A DNA stretch of 64,000 nucleotides, taken from contig OZ245800.1 of NCBI GenBank assembly GCA_965228215.1, positions 2,232,001 through 2,296,000 on the forward strand. The letters run 5' to 3'. Source of the stretch: Maricaulis sp965228215. Its GTDB lineage: Bacteria > Pseudomonadota > Alphaproteobacteria > Caulobacterales > Maricaulaceae. Of this stretch, positions 17,870 through 26,655 are shown in pieces; position 1 is the first letter of the stretch, and every line of letters starts with the position of its first letter. A program made the translations under genes and the position numbers. The notes under the pieces are model-generated. The model ran no database searches. It was not told where the DNA came from and saw only the letters and a list, made by a program, of their open reading frames with translations.

Positions 17870-18994
17870 TCAGCGCTCTTCCACCTGGGCGCGGCCAACC
17901 GTACCCATGTCCGAGCCGAACCAGATCTCGCCTGTAGCGGCGAGGTATTGCATGTGCCGGATCACGCCTCCGCCCGACGGGACGGCGGTGACGGAGAAGA
18001 AGCTCTCCGTGCTGGGATCGAAGCCCACGAAATAGTTCGGATCGACGCCGGTCTCGACGAACCAGATACGGTCCTGTCCGTCGGCGATCAGCGCGTAGGG
18101 GCGGGAATTCTCGCCCGACGGCATCGGCCATTCGGTGATGCTTCCATCGGTGGGGTCGTAGACGCCCAGATAGCCGTCGGCGTAGTCGCCATACCAGATC
18201 CGTCCGTCCGAGGTGATGTCCATGCGGCGCGGACGCGTGGTCTCGCGCGGCAATTCAATCTCGGTCAGGGCCATGGTTTCAGGATCGACCATCGCCAGGC
18301 GATTGGTCCCGAACAGCACCGACCAGATACGCCCGTCCGGCGCGATGCGGATGCCGTAGGGGCGCGAGCGCTCGGTCTCGACGGGAATGATCTGAAGCGA
18401 ACGGTCGGCGAGAGTCAGCTTGCCGATAGAATTGGCCCGCTGGCTGGTGAACCAGATGTCGCCATTGCCGTCGAAGATCTGCGTGTGCGGATCGGCGGCG
18501 GTGTCGCGCGGCGTATCGATGATCTCGAATGTGCCGCTCTCAACGTCATAACGTCCGATATGCGCGTCGCGATTGCCCGCATACCAGACATCACCCGTCT
18601 CATCGACGATGAGATTGTGCGGCCCGGCGCCTTCGCGCAGGTCGATGCGCTCCATCTCGCCTGTGCCGACATCGAGCCGGGCGATGTAGGAATTCACCTG
18701 GCCGACAAACCACACGGTCTGACCGTCCAGCGTATAGGGGTCGCGCGGGCGGCCTTCCCACGGCACCGGCCATTCCCGGATATCGACGGTCGTCACGGCA
18801 TTCCCGGAGGTTTCGGCGGCCTCCTGCGTGGTGTCCGCCATCGCGGTTTCGGCCGTATCGGCGGAGGTCGATGCCGGGCTTTCGACCGGCATTTCCGTAC
18901 CCGCAGCGGCGCTTGTGTCCGGCATCTCGGTCTCGGCGGAACAGGCGGCCAGCAGTCCGGCGAGGCCGGCCAGTCCGATCATTGAGCGCGTCAT
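17870..18994 (-). CDS. Vgb-like beta-propeller lipoprotein (streptogramin lyase fold)
   Basis: The 374-residue protein has a lipoprotein signal with lipobox LLAAC near residue 18, then an Ala/Thr/Glu-rich linker, then a seven-bladed propeller. The repeats include GPHNLIVDETGDVWYAGN, GRIWSVLFGTNRLAMVD and GRIWYGDYADGYLGVYDP, as in virginiamycin B lyase (Vgb) family proteins. The ATG at 18992-18994 has GGGGAG upstream. Export and the chromosomal setting argue against antibiotic lyase activity, which in true Vgb is cytosolic. Confidence 0.8.
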   Translation of the reverse strand: MTRSMIGLAGLAGLLAACSAETEMPDTSAAAGTEMPVESPASTSADTAETAMADTTQEAAETSGNAVTTVDIREWPVPWEGRPRDPYTLDGQTVWFVGQVNSYIARLDVGTGEMERIDLREGAGPHNLIVDETGDVWYAGNRDAHIGRYDVESGTFEIIDTPRDTAADPHTQIFDGNGDIWFTSQRANSIGKLTLADRSLQIIPVETERSRPYGIRIAPDGRIWSVLFGTNRLAMVDPETMALTEIELPRETTRPRRMDITSDGRIWYGDYADGYLGVYDPTDGSITEWPMPSGENSRPYALIADGQDRIWFVETGVDPNYFVGFDPSTESFFSVTAVPSGGGVIRHMQYLAATGEIWFGSDMGTVGRAQVEER

Positions 18995-19177
18995 GTGAAG
19001 TCTCCCCAACTCATTCGCGAAGACGCTATCAAGACCGGCGCACCCTGCCAAATCGGCCATCGAAGGCCGCCGGGCCGTCCTGCGTCCGTGAACCATCGGT
19101 TTACCCTGCGGCCAGTTTCCGGGATCCGGGCGTGTGTCTTAAGGCCCGCGTTAATACCGCGCGGGTATGACAGGGCC

Positions 19178-19516
19178 ATGTTTGCTGAAGCCCTGCCATC
19201 GCGCTCGCCGCTGTTCGACGCCGATCATCTTGCCCGCTATACGGGCGGTGATACGGATCTGCAGACGGAATTGCTCACACTGATGTGCGAGCAGGCGGAC
19301 CGTTGCCTCTCAATGATGCAGCACGCGACCGATCGCACGACCTGGCGGGCAGCAACCCATACGCTCAAGGGATCCGCACGGGGTGTCGGCGCGTTTGCGT
19401 TGGCTGATGTTTGCGAGGATGCCGAGGAAATGCCGCCTTCCGCCTGGGAAGGCGCGCGGCTGGCGATCGCGGGCAAGTTTGCCGCGACACGCGAGGTCCT
19501 GCCGGGCCTGGCCTAG
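19178..19516 (+). CDS. Single-domain Hpt phosphotransfer protein
   Basis: A 112-residue four-helix-bundle protein whose conserved motif HTLKGSARGVGA (His61) is the Hpt phospho-histidine site. There is no other domain, so it acts as a free phosphorelay shuttle between a hybrid kinase receiver and a response regulator. The nearest candidate donor is the hybrid kinase at 16091-17785. It converges on the chorismate mutase gene with 11 bases between. Confidence 0.82.
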   Translation: MFAEALPSRSPLFDADHLARYTGGDTDLQTELLTLMCEQADRCLSMMQHATDRTTWRAATHTLKGSARGVGAFALADVCEDAEEMPPSAWEGARLAIAGKFAATREVLPGLA

Positions 19517-19521
19517 TTCTT

Positions 19522-19540
19522 CAAGACCTAGCGGGTCTTG
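19522..19540. terminator. Short hairpin between convergent genes
   Basis: CAAGACC pairs with GGTCTTG around a five-base loop, between the Hpt stop and the chorismate mutase stop (it includes the latter). There is no T-run, so it is at best a weak bidirectional terminator. Confidence 0.3.
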
Positions 19541-19848
19541 TCCCACACCGTGAATTCATAGGCGATCGAACGTTCCACGAGCTCGCGCCAGACCGGTTCG
19601 GCGATGTCGACGGACAGACCGACTCGTTCCGCCTCGGTCTTCACCTTGCTCAGCACGTCATTGATGCGCCACTCATCCCGCACGACGTCCCGCGACGGCT
19701 TGATGCGGGCAGCCGCTTCCATGTAGCGGGCACGCTCGGCAATCAGGGCCACCAGTTCACGATCCAGCGCGTCGACGCCCTCGCGCACCTGCGCCATGGT
19801 CTGGCAGGTTTCCGGCGGCGTGATGGCAGGCTGGGTCGCAGTGGTCAT
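19528..19848 (-). CDS. Chorismate mutase, AroQ type (PchB-like)
   Basis: A 106-residue all-helical enzyme converting chorismate to prephenate. The first helix contains VREGVDALDRELVALIAERARYM, with the substrate-binding arginine and R-x-x-x pattern of AroQ. IKPSRDVVRD (lysine and arginine of the active site) and a C-terminal LVERSIAYEF helix follow. PchB-type isochorismate-pyruvate lyases share this layout. The ATG at 19846-19848 is chosen since the longer frame starts with unrelated arginine-rich sequence. Confidence 0.85.
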   Translation of the reverse strand: MTTATQPAITPPETCQTMAQVREGVDALDRELVALIAERARYMEAAARIKPSRDVVRDEWRINDVLSKVKTEAERVGLSVDIAEPVWRELVERSIAYEFTVWDKTR

Positions 19849-20005
19849 GGCAGCTTCCGTCGTGTGATGAACACGCCCCTTATAGGCGGTCTGCAGCCGG
19901 AAACCCAAGCGGCCAGCTGTCACACGTGCGGCTCCGGTCGCGAAGTGTGTATCGACGTGAGCGCGGCGCACGTTATGGTGCCGGCAGGAAACAGGGAGAG
20001 TCGAG

Positions 20006-20629
20006 ATGAGCCAGGCGATGACGCTTTACGGAGATCGGCGCAGCGGAAACTGCCTGAAGGTGAAGTGGACCGCGGATCGACTGGGCCTCGCTTATGACTG
20101 GGTGGATATCGACGTGATCTCCGGCCAGACCCGGACCGAGGAATTCCTGGCCATCAACCCGGCCGGACAAGTTCCGTGCCTGGTTCGCGAGGACGGTCGT
20201 GTCCTGGCCCAGTCCAACGCGATCATCCTGCATCTGGGGCGTGATACCGACCTCATCCCGGCGGATGATTTCGATCGTTCCAAAATGCTCGAATGGATGT
20301 TCTGGGAGCAGTACAGCCACGAACCCTATATCGCTGTCCGCCGTTTCCAGAAGGCCTATCGCGGCCTGCCGGACGAGGAGATTGATCCAGGTCTGCTGGC
20401 CAAGGGCCGACGGGCGCTGGGGGTGATGGAAATGCGCCTCCTGTCACGCGACTTCATCGTCGACAACAAGCTGACCCTCGCCGACATCTCGCTGGTCGCC
20501 TACACGCGCGTGGCCGATGAGGGCGGGTTCGATCTCGATGAATTCCTGAATGTCCGCGGCTGGATTGCCCGCGTGGAGCAGGAATTGGAACTCGATTTCG
20601 ATGAGGGCCGGATCTTCCAGCAGGCCTGA
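20006..20629 (+). CDS. Glutathione S-transferase family protein
   Basis: The 207-residue protein has the GST thioredoxin-like N-domain (LYGDRRSGNCLKVKW, with Ser/Asn in the active-site loop; INPAGQVPCLV cis-proline; LAQSNAIILHL) and an all-helical C-domain with the LTLADISLVAY N-capping box. The cysteine in GNC suggests possible thiol chemistry rather than only serine-based activation. AGGGAGAG lies before the ATG. It stands alone between chorismate mutase and the VWA gene. Confidence 0.85.
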   Translation: MSQAMTLYGDRRSGNCLKVKWTADRLGLAYDWVDIDVISGQTRTEEFLAINPAGQVPCLVREDGRVLAQSNAIILHLGRDTDLIPADDFDRSKMLEWMFWEQYSHEPYIAVRRFQKAYRGLPDEEIDPGLLAKGRRALGVMEMRLLSRDFIVDNKLTLADISLVAYTRVADEGGFDLDEFLNVRGWIARVEQELELDFDEGRIFQQA

Positions 20630-20653
20630 TCCCGGCTGGCGCCGGATCTCTGA

Positions 20654-21829
20654 CTAGCGGCCCAGCTCGCGCATGGCCTGGTCGACACCGTCCAGCGTCA
20701 GCGGGAACATGCGCTGGGGCCCGATAATGTCCTGGATGAGCCGGGTCGAGTAGGAATACTCCCACCATTTCTCTGGCTGCGGATTGAGCCAGATCAGATG
20801 CGGCCAGGTATCCACGAGCCGTTGGATCCAGACAGCGCCGGCCTCGTCGTTCCAGTGTTCCACCGATCCGCCCGGATGGGTAATCTCGTAGGGCGCCATG
20901 GCGGCGTCGCCGACGATGATGACCTTCCAGTCATGCGGGTATTTGTGCATGAGGTCGAAGGTGGGAATGGTTTCCATCTTGCGGCGCAGATTGGACTTCC
21001 ACAAGCCTTCATACGGGCAATTGTGGAAGTAGAAATATTCGAGATTCTTGAATGTGCTGCGGGCGGCCGAAAACAGGTCCTCGCACATCTGCACATAGGG
21101 ATCCATCGAACCGCCGACATCGAACAGGGCGAGCACTTTGATGGCATTGCGCCGCTCCGGACGCATGATCACGTCGAGCCAGCCCTGCTTGGCGGTGGCA
21201 TCAATCGTACCGCCGAGATCGAGCTCCTCCTGGGCGCCGTCACGGGCGAATTTGCGCAGGCGGCGGAGGGCGACTTTCAGATTGCGCGTGCCCAGTTCGC
21301 GATCACCGTCGAGATCCTTGTAGCGGCGCTGTTCCCAAACCTTGGTCGCGCGCTTGTGCTGGCTCTGTCCGCCGATCCGCACGCCGGCCGGATTATAGCC
21401 TGAGTGGCCATACGGGCTGGTGCCGCCCGTGCCGATCCATTTGGATCCGCCTTCATGGCGTTTTTCCTGCTCGGCCAGGCGCTGTTTCAGCGTCTCCATC
21501 AATTCCTCGAAGGGCAGGGCCTTGAGTTTTTCCATCTCTTCGGGCGTGAGCAGGCGCTGCATCATGGCCTGCAGCCATTCCTCGGGGATTTCCTCGGTCT
21601 CGAACAGGGCTCCCAGCGTCTCCACACCCTTGAAGACATGGGCGAAGACCTTGTCGAACTTGTCGAAATCCTTCTCGTCCTTGACCAGGGCGGCGCGGCT
21701 GACCGAGTAGAAATGACCGATGTCGGGCGCGATCACGCCCTTGTCCAGCGCTTCGAGAAGCGTGAGGTATTCCCGTGTCGTCACAGGGATTTTCGCGGCC
21801 CGGAGCTCGGTGAAGAAATGGTGCAGCAT
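20654..21829 (-). CDS. VWA-domain CoxE-like protein
   Basis: A 391-residue protein of the CoxE/YeaD-like VWA family. The N-terminal helical region (KIPVTTREYLTLLEALDKG) is typical. The VWA domain contains the metal-site motif LFDVGGSMDPYV. The C-terminal region holds WLNPQPEKWWEYSYS, conserved in this group. Such proteins work with a MoxR AAA+ ATPase to remodel or insert cofactors in target complexes. The MoxR gene here is at 25744-26610, same strand, separated by five or six unrelated genes instead of being adjacent. Confidence 0.87.
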   Translation of the reverse strand: MLHHFFTELRAAKIPVTTREYLTLLEALDKGVIAPDIGHFYSVSRAALVKDEKDFDKFDKVFAHVFKGVETLGALFETEEIPEEWLQAMMQRLLTPEEMEKLKALPFEELMETLKQRLAEQEKRHEGGSKWIGTGGTSPYGHSGYNPAGVRIGGQSQHKRATKVWEQRRYKDLDGDRELGTRNLKVALRRLRKFARDGAQEELDLGGTIDATAKQGWLDVIMRPERRNAIKVLALFDVGGSMDPYVQMCEDLFSAARSTFKNLEYFYFHNCPYEGLWKSNLRRKMETIPTFDLMHKYPHDWKVIIVGDAAMAPYEITHPGGSVEHWNDEAGAVWIQRLVDTWPHLIWLNPQPEKWWEYSYSTRLIQDIIGPQRMFPLTLDGVDQAMRELGR

Positions 21830-21960
21830 GGATCAGAGAATAACGCGCTTTGGCAGGCTGTCGACGCTGTGGCGCGGCGCGGGTTCACCGGCTTGTGAAA
21901 CGGGCAGGGGCGACAGGACAGGCTGATACGTCCAAGCTGGAGGCAGACAGGGAGGACGAT

Positions 21961-23106
21961 ATGACACGAATGGCAGTCTGCCTGGCGGGCCTGTTGGTCA
22001 CCGCACCGCTGCACGCTCAGACCGATGAGTCGTGGGGCGATGCGCCCGGCAGCGAGTTTCGCGCCGAATTCCAGTCCGATGACGCCCGGGCCTATGATTT
22101 CTGGATCGGCGAGTGGCGCTCGAACTGGCGCCCGCGCGAGGAAGACGGGCTGGACCATGTCGAGACGGGCAATCAGCTTCGCCAGCATGTCTTCACCATT
22201 CTTGGCGGCAAGGCGCTGGTCGAATTTGCAGAACCCTTCGAGCTTGATCGCAGCGTGGCCGCCGGACGCGGGTTCTCGATCCGCTATCTCGATAGCGAGA
22301 CGGGTGGCTGGATCATGGCCCAGCACTGGCCCGGGCCTGGCTGGGACGGGGTCGCCTTCATGGACCAGTTGATGGGCGATGTGCATCACGGCCGGGTTCA
22401 GGTCTATTCCCATGACGCGTCGCAATCCACGCCGGAACAGGCCAGCATCCGGCGCTACACGTTTTCGGACATCACGGCCGAGCGTTTCCGCTGGGATGGA
22501 GCCAATACGGTCGATGGCGGCGCCAGCTGGTCGACCTGGCAGGTCGTGGATTTCCACCGACTCGGCGCCGACGCCACCCAGACTGATCGCGGCCAGGCCT
22601 GGCCCGGTCATCATGACGGTTTGCTCTGTCCGGACGAGGCGCACCGGGCGATGGACGGCATGCTCGGCTCGTGGCGATCCGAATTCATCCCGGAAGGCGG
22701 CTCGCCCATTCCCGGTGAATTCCATGCTGGCCTGATGCTGGAAGGATGTGGCATCGGCGCCATTTCGCGCATCGGATCGACGGAGTATTTCCTGAGCTGG
22801 GCCTGGTCGCCCACGCTTGGGCTGTGGGTGCAGATGACGCTGTCGGATCGTCCGGGTGAACGGCATCGCTACGCCATTTCGCAGACCGGAGGCGAGGGCA
22901 CCGTCTTTCTCCACGCGCCGGGAAGCACGATTTCATCGACGACCGGGAATTACTATTCGGCGCTGGGGACGGCCGCCTCGCAATCTCGCAGTCGTCAGAT
23001 CATCGAGACCATGCAGCCGGACCTGATCGAGATCCGGATGCAGGGCCGTGCGGACGCCGACAGCGAGTGGGCCAATGCCGGCCTTCTGAGACTGCAGCGC
23101 GACTAG
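21961..23106 (+). CDS. Secreted protein of unknown function, DUF1579-like repeats
   Basis: The 381-residue protein has a signal peptide ending near LHAQ. Two similar halves follow, each with a lipocalin-like opening: YDFWIGEWRSNW (about residue 45) and MLGSWRSEF (about residue 230). This pattern resembles DUF1579/THAP4-like calycin proteins that bind hydrophobic ligands, but I cannot name a substrate. GGGAGGA lies before the ATG at 21961. It is divergent from the VWA gene, and its stop overlaps that of the convergent VOC gene. Confidence 0.7.
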   Translation: MTRMAVCLAGLLVTAPLHAQTDESWGDAPGSEFRAEFQSDDARAYDFWIGEWRSNWRPREEDGLDHVETGNQLRQHVFTILGGKALVEFAEPFELDRSVAAGRGFSIRYLDSETGGWIMAQHWPGPGWDGVAFMDQLMGDVHHGRVQVYSHDASQSTPEQASIRRYTFSDITAERFRWDGANTVDGGASWSTWQVVDFHRLGADATQTDRGQAWPGHHDGLLCPDEAHRAMDGMLGSWRSEFIPEGGSPIPGEFHAGLMLEGCGIGAISRIGSTEYFLSWAWSPTLGLWVQMTLSDRPGERHRYAISQTGGEGTVFLHAPGSTISSTTGNYYSALGTAASQSRSRQIIETMQPDLIEIRMQGRADADSEWANAGLLRLQRD

Positions 23107-23471
23107 GACTGCGGCGGATCGAGATCCTGGCCGATGGCGATGCATACGCCCGAAGGGTCGAGGATGGAGAATTCGCGGTAATTCCACGGTTTGTCCTCGA
23201 GCGCGCCGTTCGGGTGCACGCAGCCGATTGCCTGCGCCTCGGCATGGATCGTCTCGATATCATCGACATCGATCCGGCAGGAGGTCCATTCGCAGACCTC
23301 TTTCCGGTCGGTTCCAAACAGATGGATTTCCGCCTCGTCGCGATGGGCACCGCCGTAACTTTGCGGGCCTTGCCAGGCCCAGGTCTTGAATCCAAGCCGT
23401 TCGTAAAAGGCCAGGCTCGCCGCCACATCAAGCGACGGCAGGACCGGTATGGCTTTCAGCATCTTGCTCAT
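23103..23471 (-). CDS. VOC-superfamily protein (glyoxalase/bleomycin-binding type)
   Basis: A 122-residue protein with two beta-alpha-beta-beta-beta modules. The opening KAIPVLPSLDVAASLAFYERLGF and DKPWNYREFSILDPSGVCIAIGQ are typical of the BLMT-like branch. GGAGGAGC stands right before the ATG at 23469-23471. Such genes are often labelled bleomycin resistance, but the isolated chromosomal setting does not support a resistance call. Confidence 0.82.
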   Translation of the reverse strand: MSKMLKAIPVLPSLDVAASLAFYERLGFKTWAWQGPQSYGGAHRDEAEIHLFGTDRKEVCEWTSCRIDVDDIETIHAEAQAIGCVHPNGALEDKPWNYREFSILDPSGVCIAIGQDLDPPQS

Positions 23472-23524
23472 GGCGCTCCTCCGTGGTGAACCACAGTCTG
23501 GACCTGTGGCATCGACCAGCAAAG

Positions 23525-24157
23525 TCACGTCGCCGCGATGGCGTCCAGTGCGTCGATATCCGTCTTCATCAGCGCGTCGCTGGCCTCGCGGATCCTCTCG
23601 ACCGGCCAGTCCCACCAGGCGAGGTCGAGCAGGCGTTCGATGATATCGTCCGGAAGGCGTTTGCGGATTTCCTTCGCGGGATTGCCCCCGACGATGGAAT
23701 AGGGGGCCACATCCGATGTCACCACGGACTTGGCCGCGATGATCGCGCCATGTCCGATCGTTACGCCGGGCATGATCGTCGCATCCCAGCCGATCCAGAC
23801 ATCATGACCGACATTTATCCCGCCCTTGTTGGGCCAGGGGCCCGGATCGGGCTCGCCCCAGCAGCCGAATATCGGAAAGGGGTAGGACGACAGGCGGTCG
23901 GCGAAATGATTGCCGCCATTGAGAACAAAGCGTGCGCCATGAGCGATCGAGCAGAATTTCCCGATCTCCAGCTGGTCGTCGATGAAGTCGAATGCGTAGA
24001 GAACCTGCTCCTCGAAGCGGGCCGGTTCGTCGAAAGAGTGGATATAGGTGAAATCGCCCGCCGATATCTTCGGATGGTCTTTCACGAGCGGTTTCAGATA
24101 GGCCATCGAGGGCTGGCCGGGCATCGGGTGAAGCGTATTGGGATCAGCAGCAGTCAT
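23525..24157 (-). CDS. CatB-like xenobiotic O-acetyltransferase (hexapeptide repeat)
   Basis: A 210-residue left-handed beta-helix acetyltransferase. Hexapeptide turns run through IGKFCSIAHGARFVL and VGHDVWIGWDATIMPGVTIGHGAIIAAKSVV. The catalytic histidine is His84 in NGGNHF, followed by the SSYPF loop conserved in VAT/CatB enzymes. The family includes streptogramin and chloramphenicol acetyltransferases as well as housekeeping members; the substrate here is undetermined. Confidence 0.87.
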   Translation of the reverse strand: MTAADPNTLHPMPGQPSMAYLKPLVKDHPKISAGDFTYIHSFDEPARFEEQVLYAFDFIDDQLEIGKFCSIAHGARFVLNGGNHFADRLSSYPFPIFGCWGEPDPGPWPNKGGINVGHDVWIGWDATIMPGVTIGHGAIIAAKSVVTSDVAPYSIVGGNPAKEIRKRLPDDIIERLLDLAWWDWPVERIREASDALMKTDIDALDAIAAT

Positions 24158-24290
24158 CGCAGACTCCGGTATCGGTGTGAGACGGATTGGCCGGTGGTCC
24201 GGCCGCGGTGTCTAGCGGTGCTGATCCATCAATGCCTCCTCTGGCGAAGGCCTGTTTTGCCATGCATGCTCGGTGATGCCAAGCGGTGTA

Positions 24291-24833
24291 CTAGCCGCGC
24301 AGGCCGGTCTCCAGGAATTGCGACGCCGCCTCCAGCGCCTCGCCTTCCAGCCGCGCCGGATAGTTCAGCGACAGGGTCATGCCCTCATGGGACACCAGGA
24401 GGACGTGATTGCGGCTCTCTGCGTCAACGCTCGAGCCGCTTGCAAAGGCTGCTGAGTGTGCGTCTTCGGGCAGTTCAGCCCAGGTGAACGACCGGTCCTC
24501 AAGTCCGTCGAGTAAAGCCGCCAGCCGGTCCCGTTCGTGGCCGATCGCATCGCCGGCGATTATGCGGACGCGGATGTCGATCGCGTTGAGATAATCGCAC
24601 CCGGCCGGTTCCAGCAGACCGCCCGCAATGCCGGCCCGGCGAAAGCCTGCCCGGCGGGAGTCACAATGAAGCCCGCTGGCATGGATACGGGCCTGGCCCG
24701 CCTCCCTCCAGCCAAGCGGCAGATGCGCGGATTCCACCGCGGCATGCTGATCACGAACGACCTGTCCGGCTGCGCCGGCAGGCAGGCTGAGCGCCGTGCC
24801 CAGCACGGCGATACACGTCATGAAAACGCGCAT
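24291..24833 (-). CDS. Exported protein of unknown function
   Basis: A 180-residue protein with a signal peptide (RVFMTCIAVLGTALSLPAGAAG). The ATG at 24831-24833 has GGGGAG upstream, which decides the start over a longer frame. The mature protein has two cysteines, a central GCDYLNAIDIRVRIIAGDAIG strand region and a closing helix EALEAASQFLETGL. I recognise no family. Confidence 0.6.
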   Translation of the reverse strand: MRVFMTCIAVLGTALSLPAGAAGQVVRDQHAAVESAHLPLGWREAGQARIHASGLHCDSRRAGFRRAGIAGGLLEPAGCDYLNAIDIRVRIIAGDAIGHERDRLAALLDGLEDRSFTWAELPEDAHSAAFASGSSVDAESRNHVLLVSHEGMTLSLNYPARLEGEALEAASQFLETGLRG

Positions 24834-24938
24834 GGCGATGAACTCCCCTGGCACGCCGGACCGGGATTGTTCCGGACCGGATTGCGTGCCCATGTTCGCA
24901 TGTGAGGTGAGGCGCAAGCAATCGGCAGGCCAGCAGGC

Positions 24939-25664
24939 CTAACCGAGCAGGCGGAATTCGCCGGATTGCTGCCACAGAACCACATCGCCATCGCGCGGAA
25001 CCTCCAGCGGGTATTCGTAGTAGGAGAGCGGGTCCAGCTCGTCCGGGCGATAGCGCGTGGAATCGAAACGAAGACGGAAGATCAGGGCGCGGATCCGGTT
25101 GTGGAACCGGATCATCTCGCGCTGATAGCGGAATTCCGGCGAGGTGCAGATCACGACATTCTGGTAGGACATGCCGCGATCGAGCAGTCGACGTTCGGCG
25201 ATACAGTCCACGCCGTCTCCGGCAGGAGTCGGCGGTGCCGAGAAGGACCGGCGAAGTCGGGGCAGGACACGTTGCTGCAGGCGACTGATATCCCCGCGCA
25301 GCCGCGAGATCTCGGCCATCTGTCCGGCATCGAGGGAATAGGTGCGATTGCGGTCGATGAGCTCTGCCCAGGAATCGAGCTGGTCGAGGGCGGCGATCAT
25401 GCCGTCATGATCGATAGTGCCGGCGGGCAGTGTGTAGGCGCGGACTTCGCTACGCGCAGCCGCGATCTGGGCGATATAAGCTGTGGTGGCCGCGGCCATG
25501 CGCGCGTTCACGGCTGCATCAGCGGCATCGGACTCACCGCGCATGGATTCGAGCAATTGCTCGCGTGTCAGGGGCGGTGGATCGTCCTGGGCGCTGGCGG
25601 GCAGGCCGAGGGCCACTGCCGACAGGCAGGCGATAATCGGGGTCACGATCCACGAACTCGACAT
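24939..25664 (-). CDS. Exported helical protein of unknown function
   Basis: A 241-residue protein with a signal peptide ending LPASAQ, a long charged helical region (about residues 30-150) that could be coiled coil, and a C-terminal part with two cysteines (DCIAERR and VVICTSPEF) and aromatic motifs YYEYPLEVP and WQQSGEFRLLG. No family recognised. It lies between the MoxR ATPase and another exported protein on the same strand, so the pair may be an inserted block splitting the MoxR and VWA genes. Confidence 0.6.
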   Translation of the reverse strand: MSSSWIVTPIIACLSAVALGLPASAQDDPPPLTREQLLESMRGESDAADAAVNARMAAATTAYIAQIAAARSEVRAYTLPAGTIDHDGMIAALDQLDSWAELIDRNRTYSLDAGQMAEISRLRGDISRLQQRVLPRLRRSFSAPPTPAGDGVDCIAERRLLDRGMSYQNVVICTSPEFRYQREMIRFHNRIRALIFRLRFDSTRYRPDELDPLSYYEYPLEVPRDGDVVLWQQSGEFRLLG

Positions 25665-25743
25665 GACACGGCCTTTCTATTGTCCGGGCCAGTCCATTGG
25701 ACCAGTGCCCGAAGCGGCGATGATACGCCTATTCCGGGGCTTG

Positions 25744-26610
25744 TCAGCCCGCCGGACCAGATTCCGGAGCCGGATTGCGCCGGGCCATGAAGGCCAGCTT
25801 CTCGAACAGCATCACATCCTGCTCATTCTTCAGCAGGGCGCCGTGAAGCGGCGGGATGAGCTTGCGCGGATCGCGCTCGGTCAGCAGGGCCGGATCAATG
25901 TCCTCGACCAGGAGGAGTTTCAGCCAGTCCAGCAATTCCGATGTCGACGGTTTCTTCTTCACGCCGGGCACATTGCGGATCTCGTAGAAGAGTTTCAGGG
26001 CTTCGGAGAGAAGCCGGCCTTTCAGTCCCGGGAAATGAACCTCGACGATGCGGCGCATTGTGGCCTCGTCCGGAAAGGCGATGAAGTGGAAGAAACACCG
26101 GCGCAGAAAGGCGTCGGGCAATTCCTTCTCATTGTTCGAGGTGATGATGACGACCGGGCGCTGGCTCGCAGATACGGTCTCGCCGGTCTCGTAGACATGG
26201 AATTCCATCCGGTCGAGCTCCTGCAGGAGGTCGTTGGGGAATTCGATGTCCGCCTTGTCGATCTCGTCGATGAGCAGGACGCTACGCTCTTCAGCCGTGA
26301 AGGATTCCCACAACTTGCCGCGACGGATGTAGTTGTGGATGTCGTGCACGCGGTCCTCGCCTAGCTGGCTGTCGCGCAGGCGGGCGACGGCATCATACTC
26401 GTAGAGGCCCTGGCGGGCCTTGGTAGTGGACTTGATGTGCCACTCCAGCAGCGGCATGCCCATGGCACGCGCGACCTGTTTGGCCAGTTCCGTCTTGCCC
26501 GTGCCCGGCTCACCCTTGACCAGGAGCGGGCGCTCGAGAGCGATCGCGGCGTTGACCGCAGCGCTCAGTTCTTCGTCAGCGACGTATTGATCTGTACCTT
26601 CGAAACGCAT
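25744..26610 (-). CDS. MoxR-type AAA+ ATPase
   Basis: A 288-residue AAA+ ATPase. It has Walker A GEPGTGKT (residues 33-40), Walker B VLLIDEIDKAD, sensor I VVIITSNNEKELPDAFLRRC with an arginine finger, and a C-terminal helical lid (TSELLDWLKLLL). It remodels protein complexes with a VWA partner; the likely partner is the CoxE-like protein at 20654-21829. Confidence 0.92.
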   Translation of the reverse strand: MRFEGTDQYVADEELSAAVNAAIALERPLLVKGEPGTGKTELAKQVARAMGMPLLEWHIKSTTKARQGLYEYDAVARLRDSQLGEDRVHDIHNYIRRGKLWESFTAEERSVLLIDEIDKADIEFPNDLLQELDRMEFHVYETGETVSASQRPVVIITSNNEKELPDAFLRRCFFHFIAFPDEATMRRIVEVHFPGLKGRLLSEALKLFYEIRNVPGVKKKPSTSELLDWLKLLLVEDIDPALLTERDPRKLIPPLHGALLKNEQDVMLFEKLAFMARRNPAPESGPAG

Positions 26611-26655
26611 GCTCGAAGACGTAGCGCGAAAGGTGCCGCGTGGGTAGGGGCAGGC

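Noticed and set aside
17870..18994. Antibiotic resistance by virginiamycin B lyase
   Set aside because: The propeller is exported as a lipoprotein and the locus has no resistance context; only the fold is supported.
23103..24157. Bleomycin and chloramphenicol/streptogramin resistance pair
   Set aside because: VOC and CatB-like folds are broad families; nothing in sequence or context shows resistance function.
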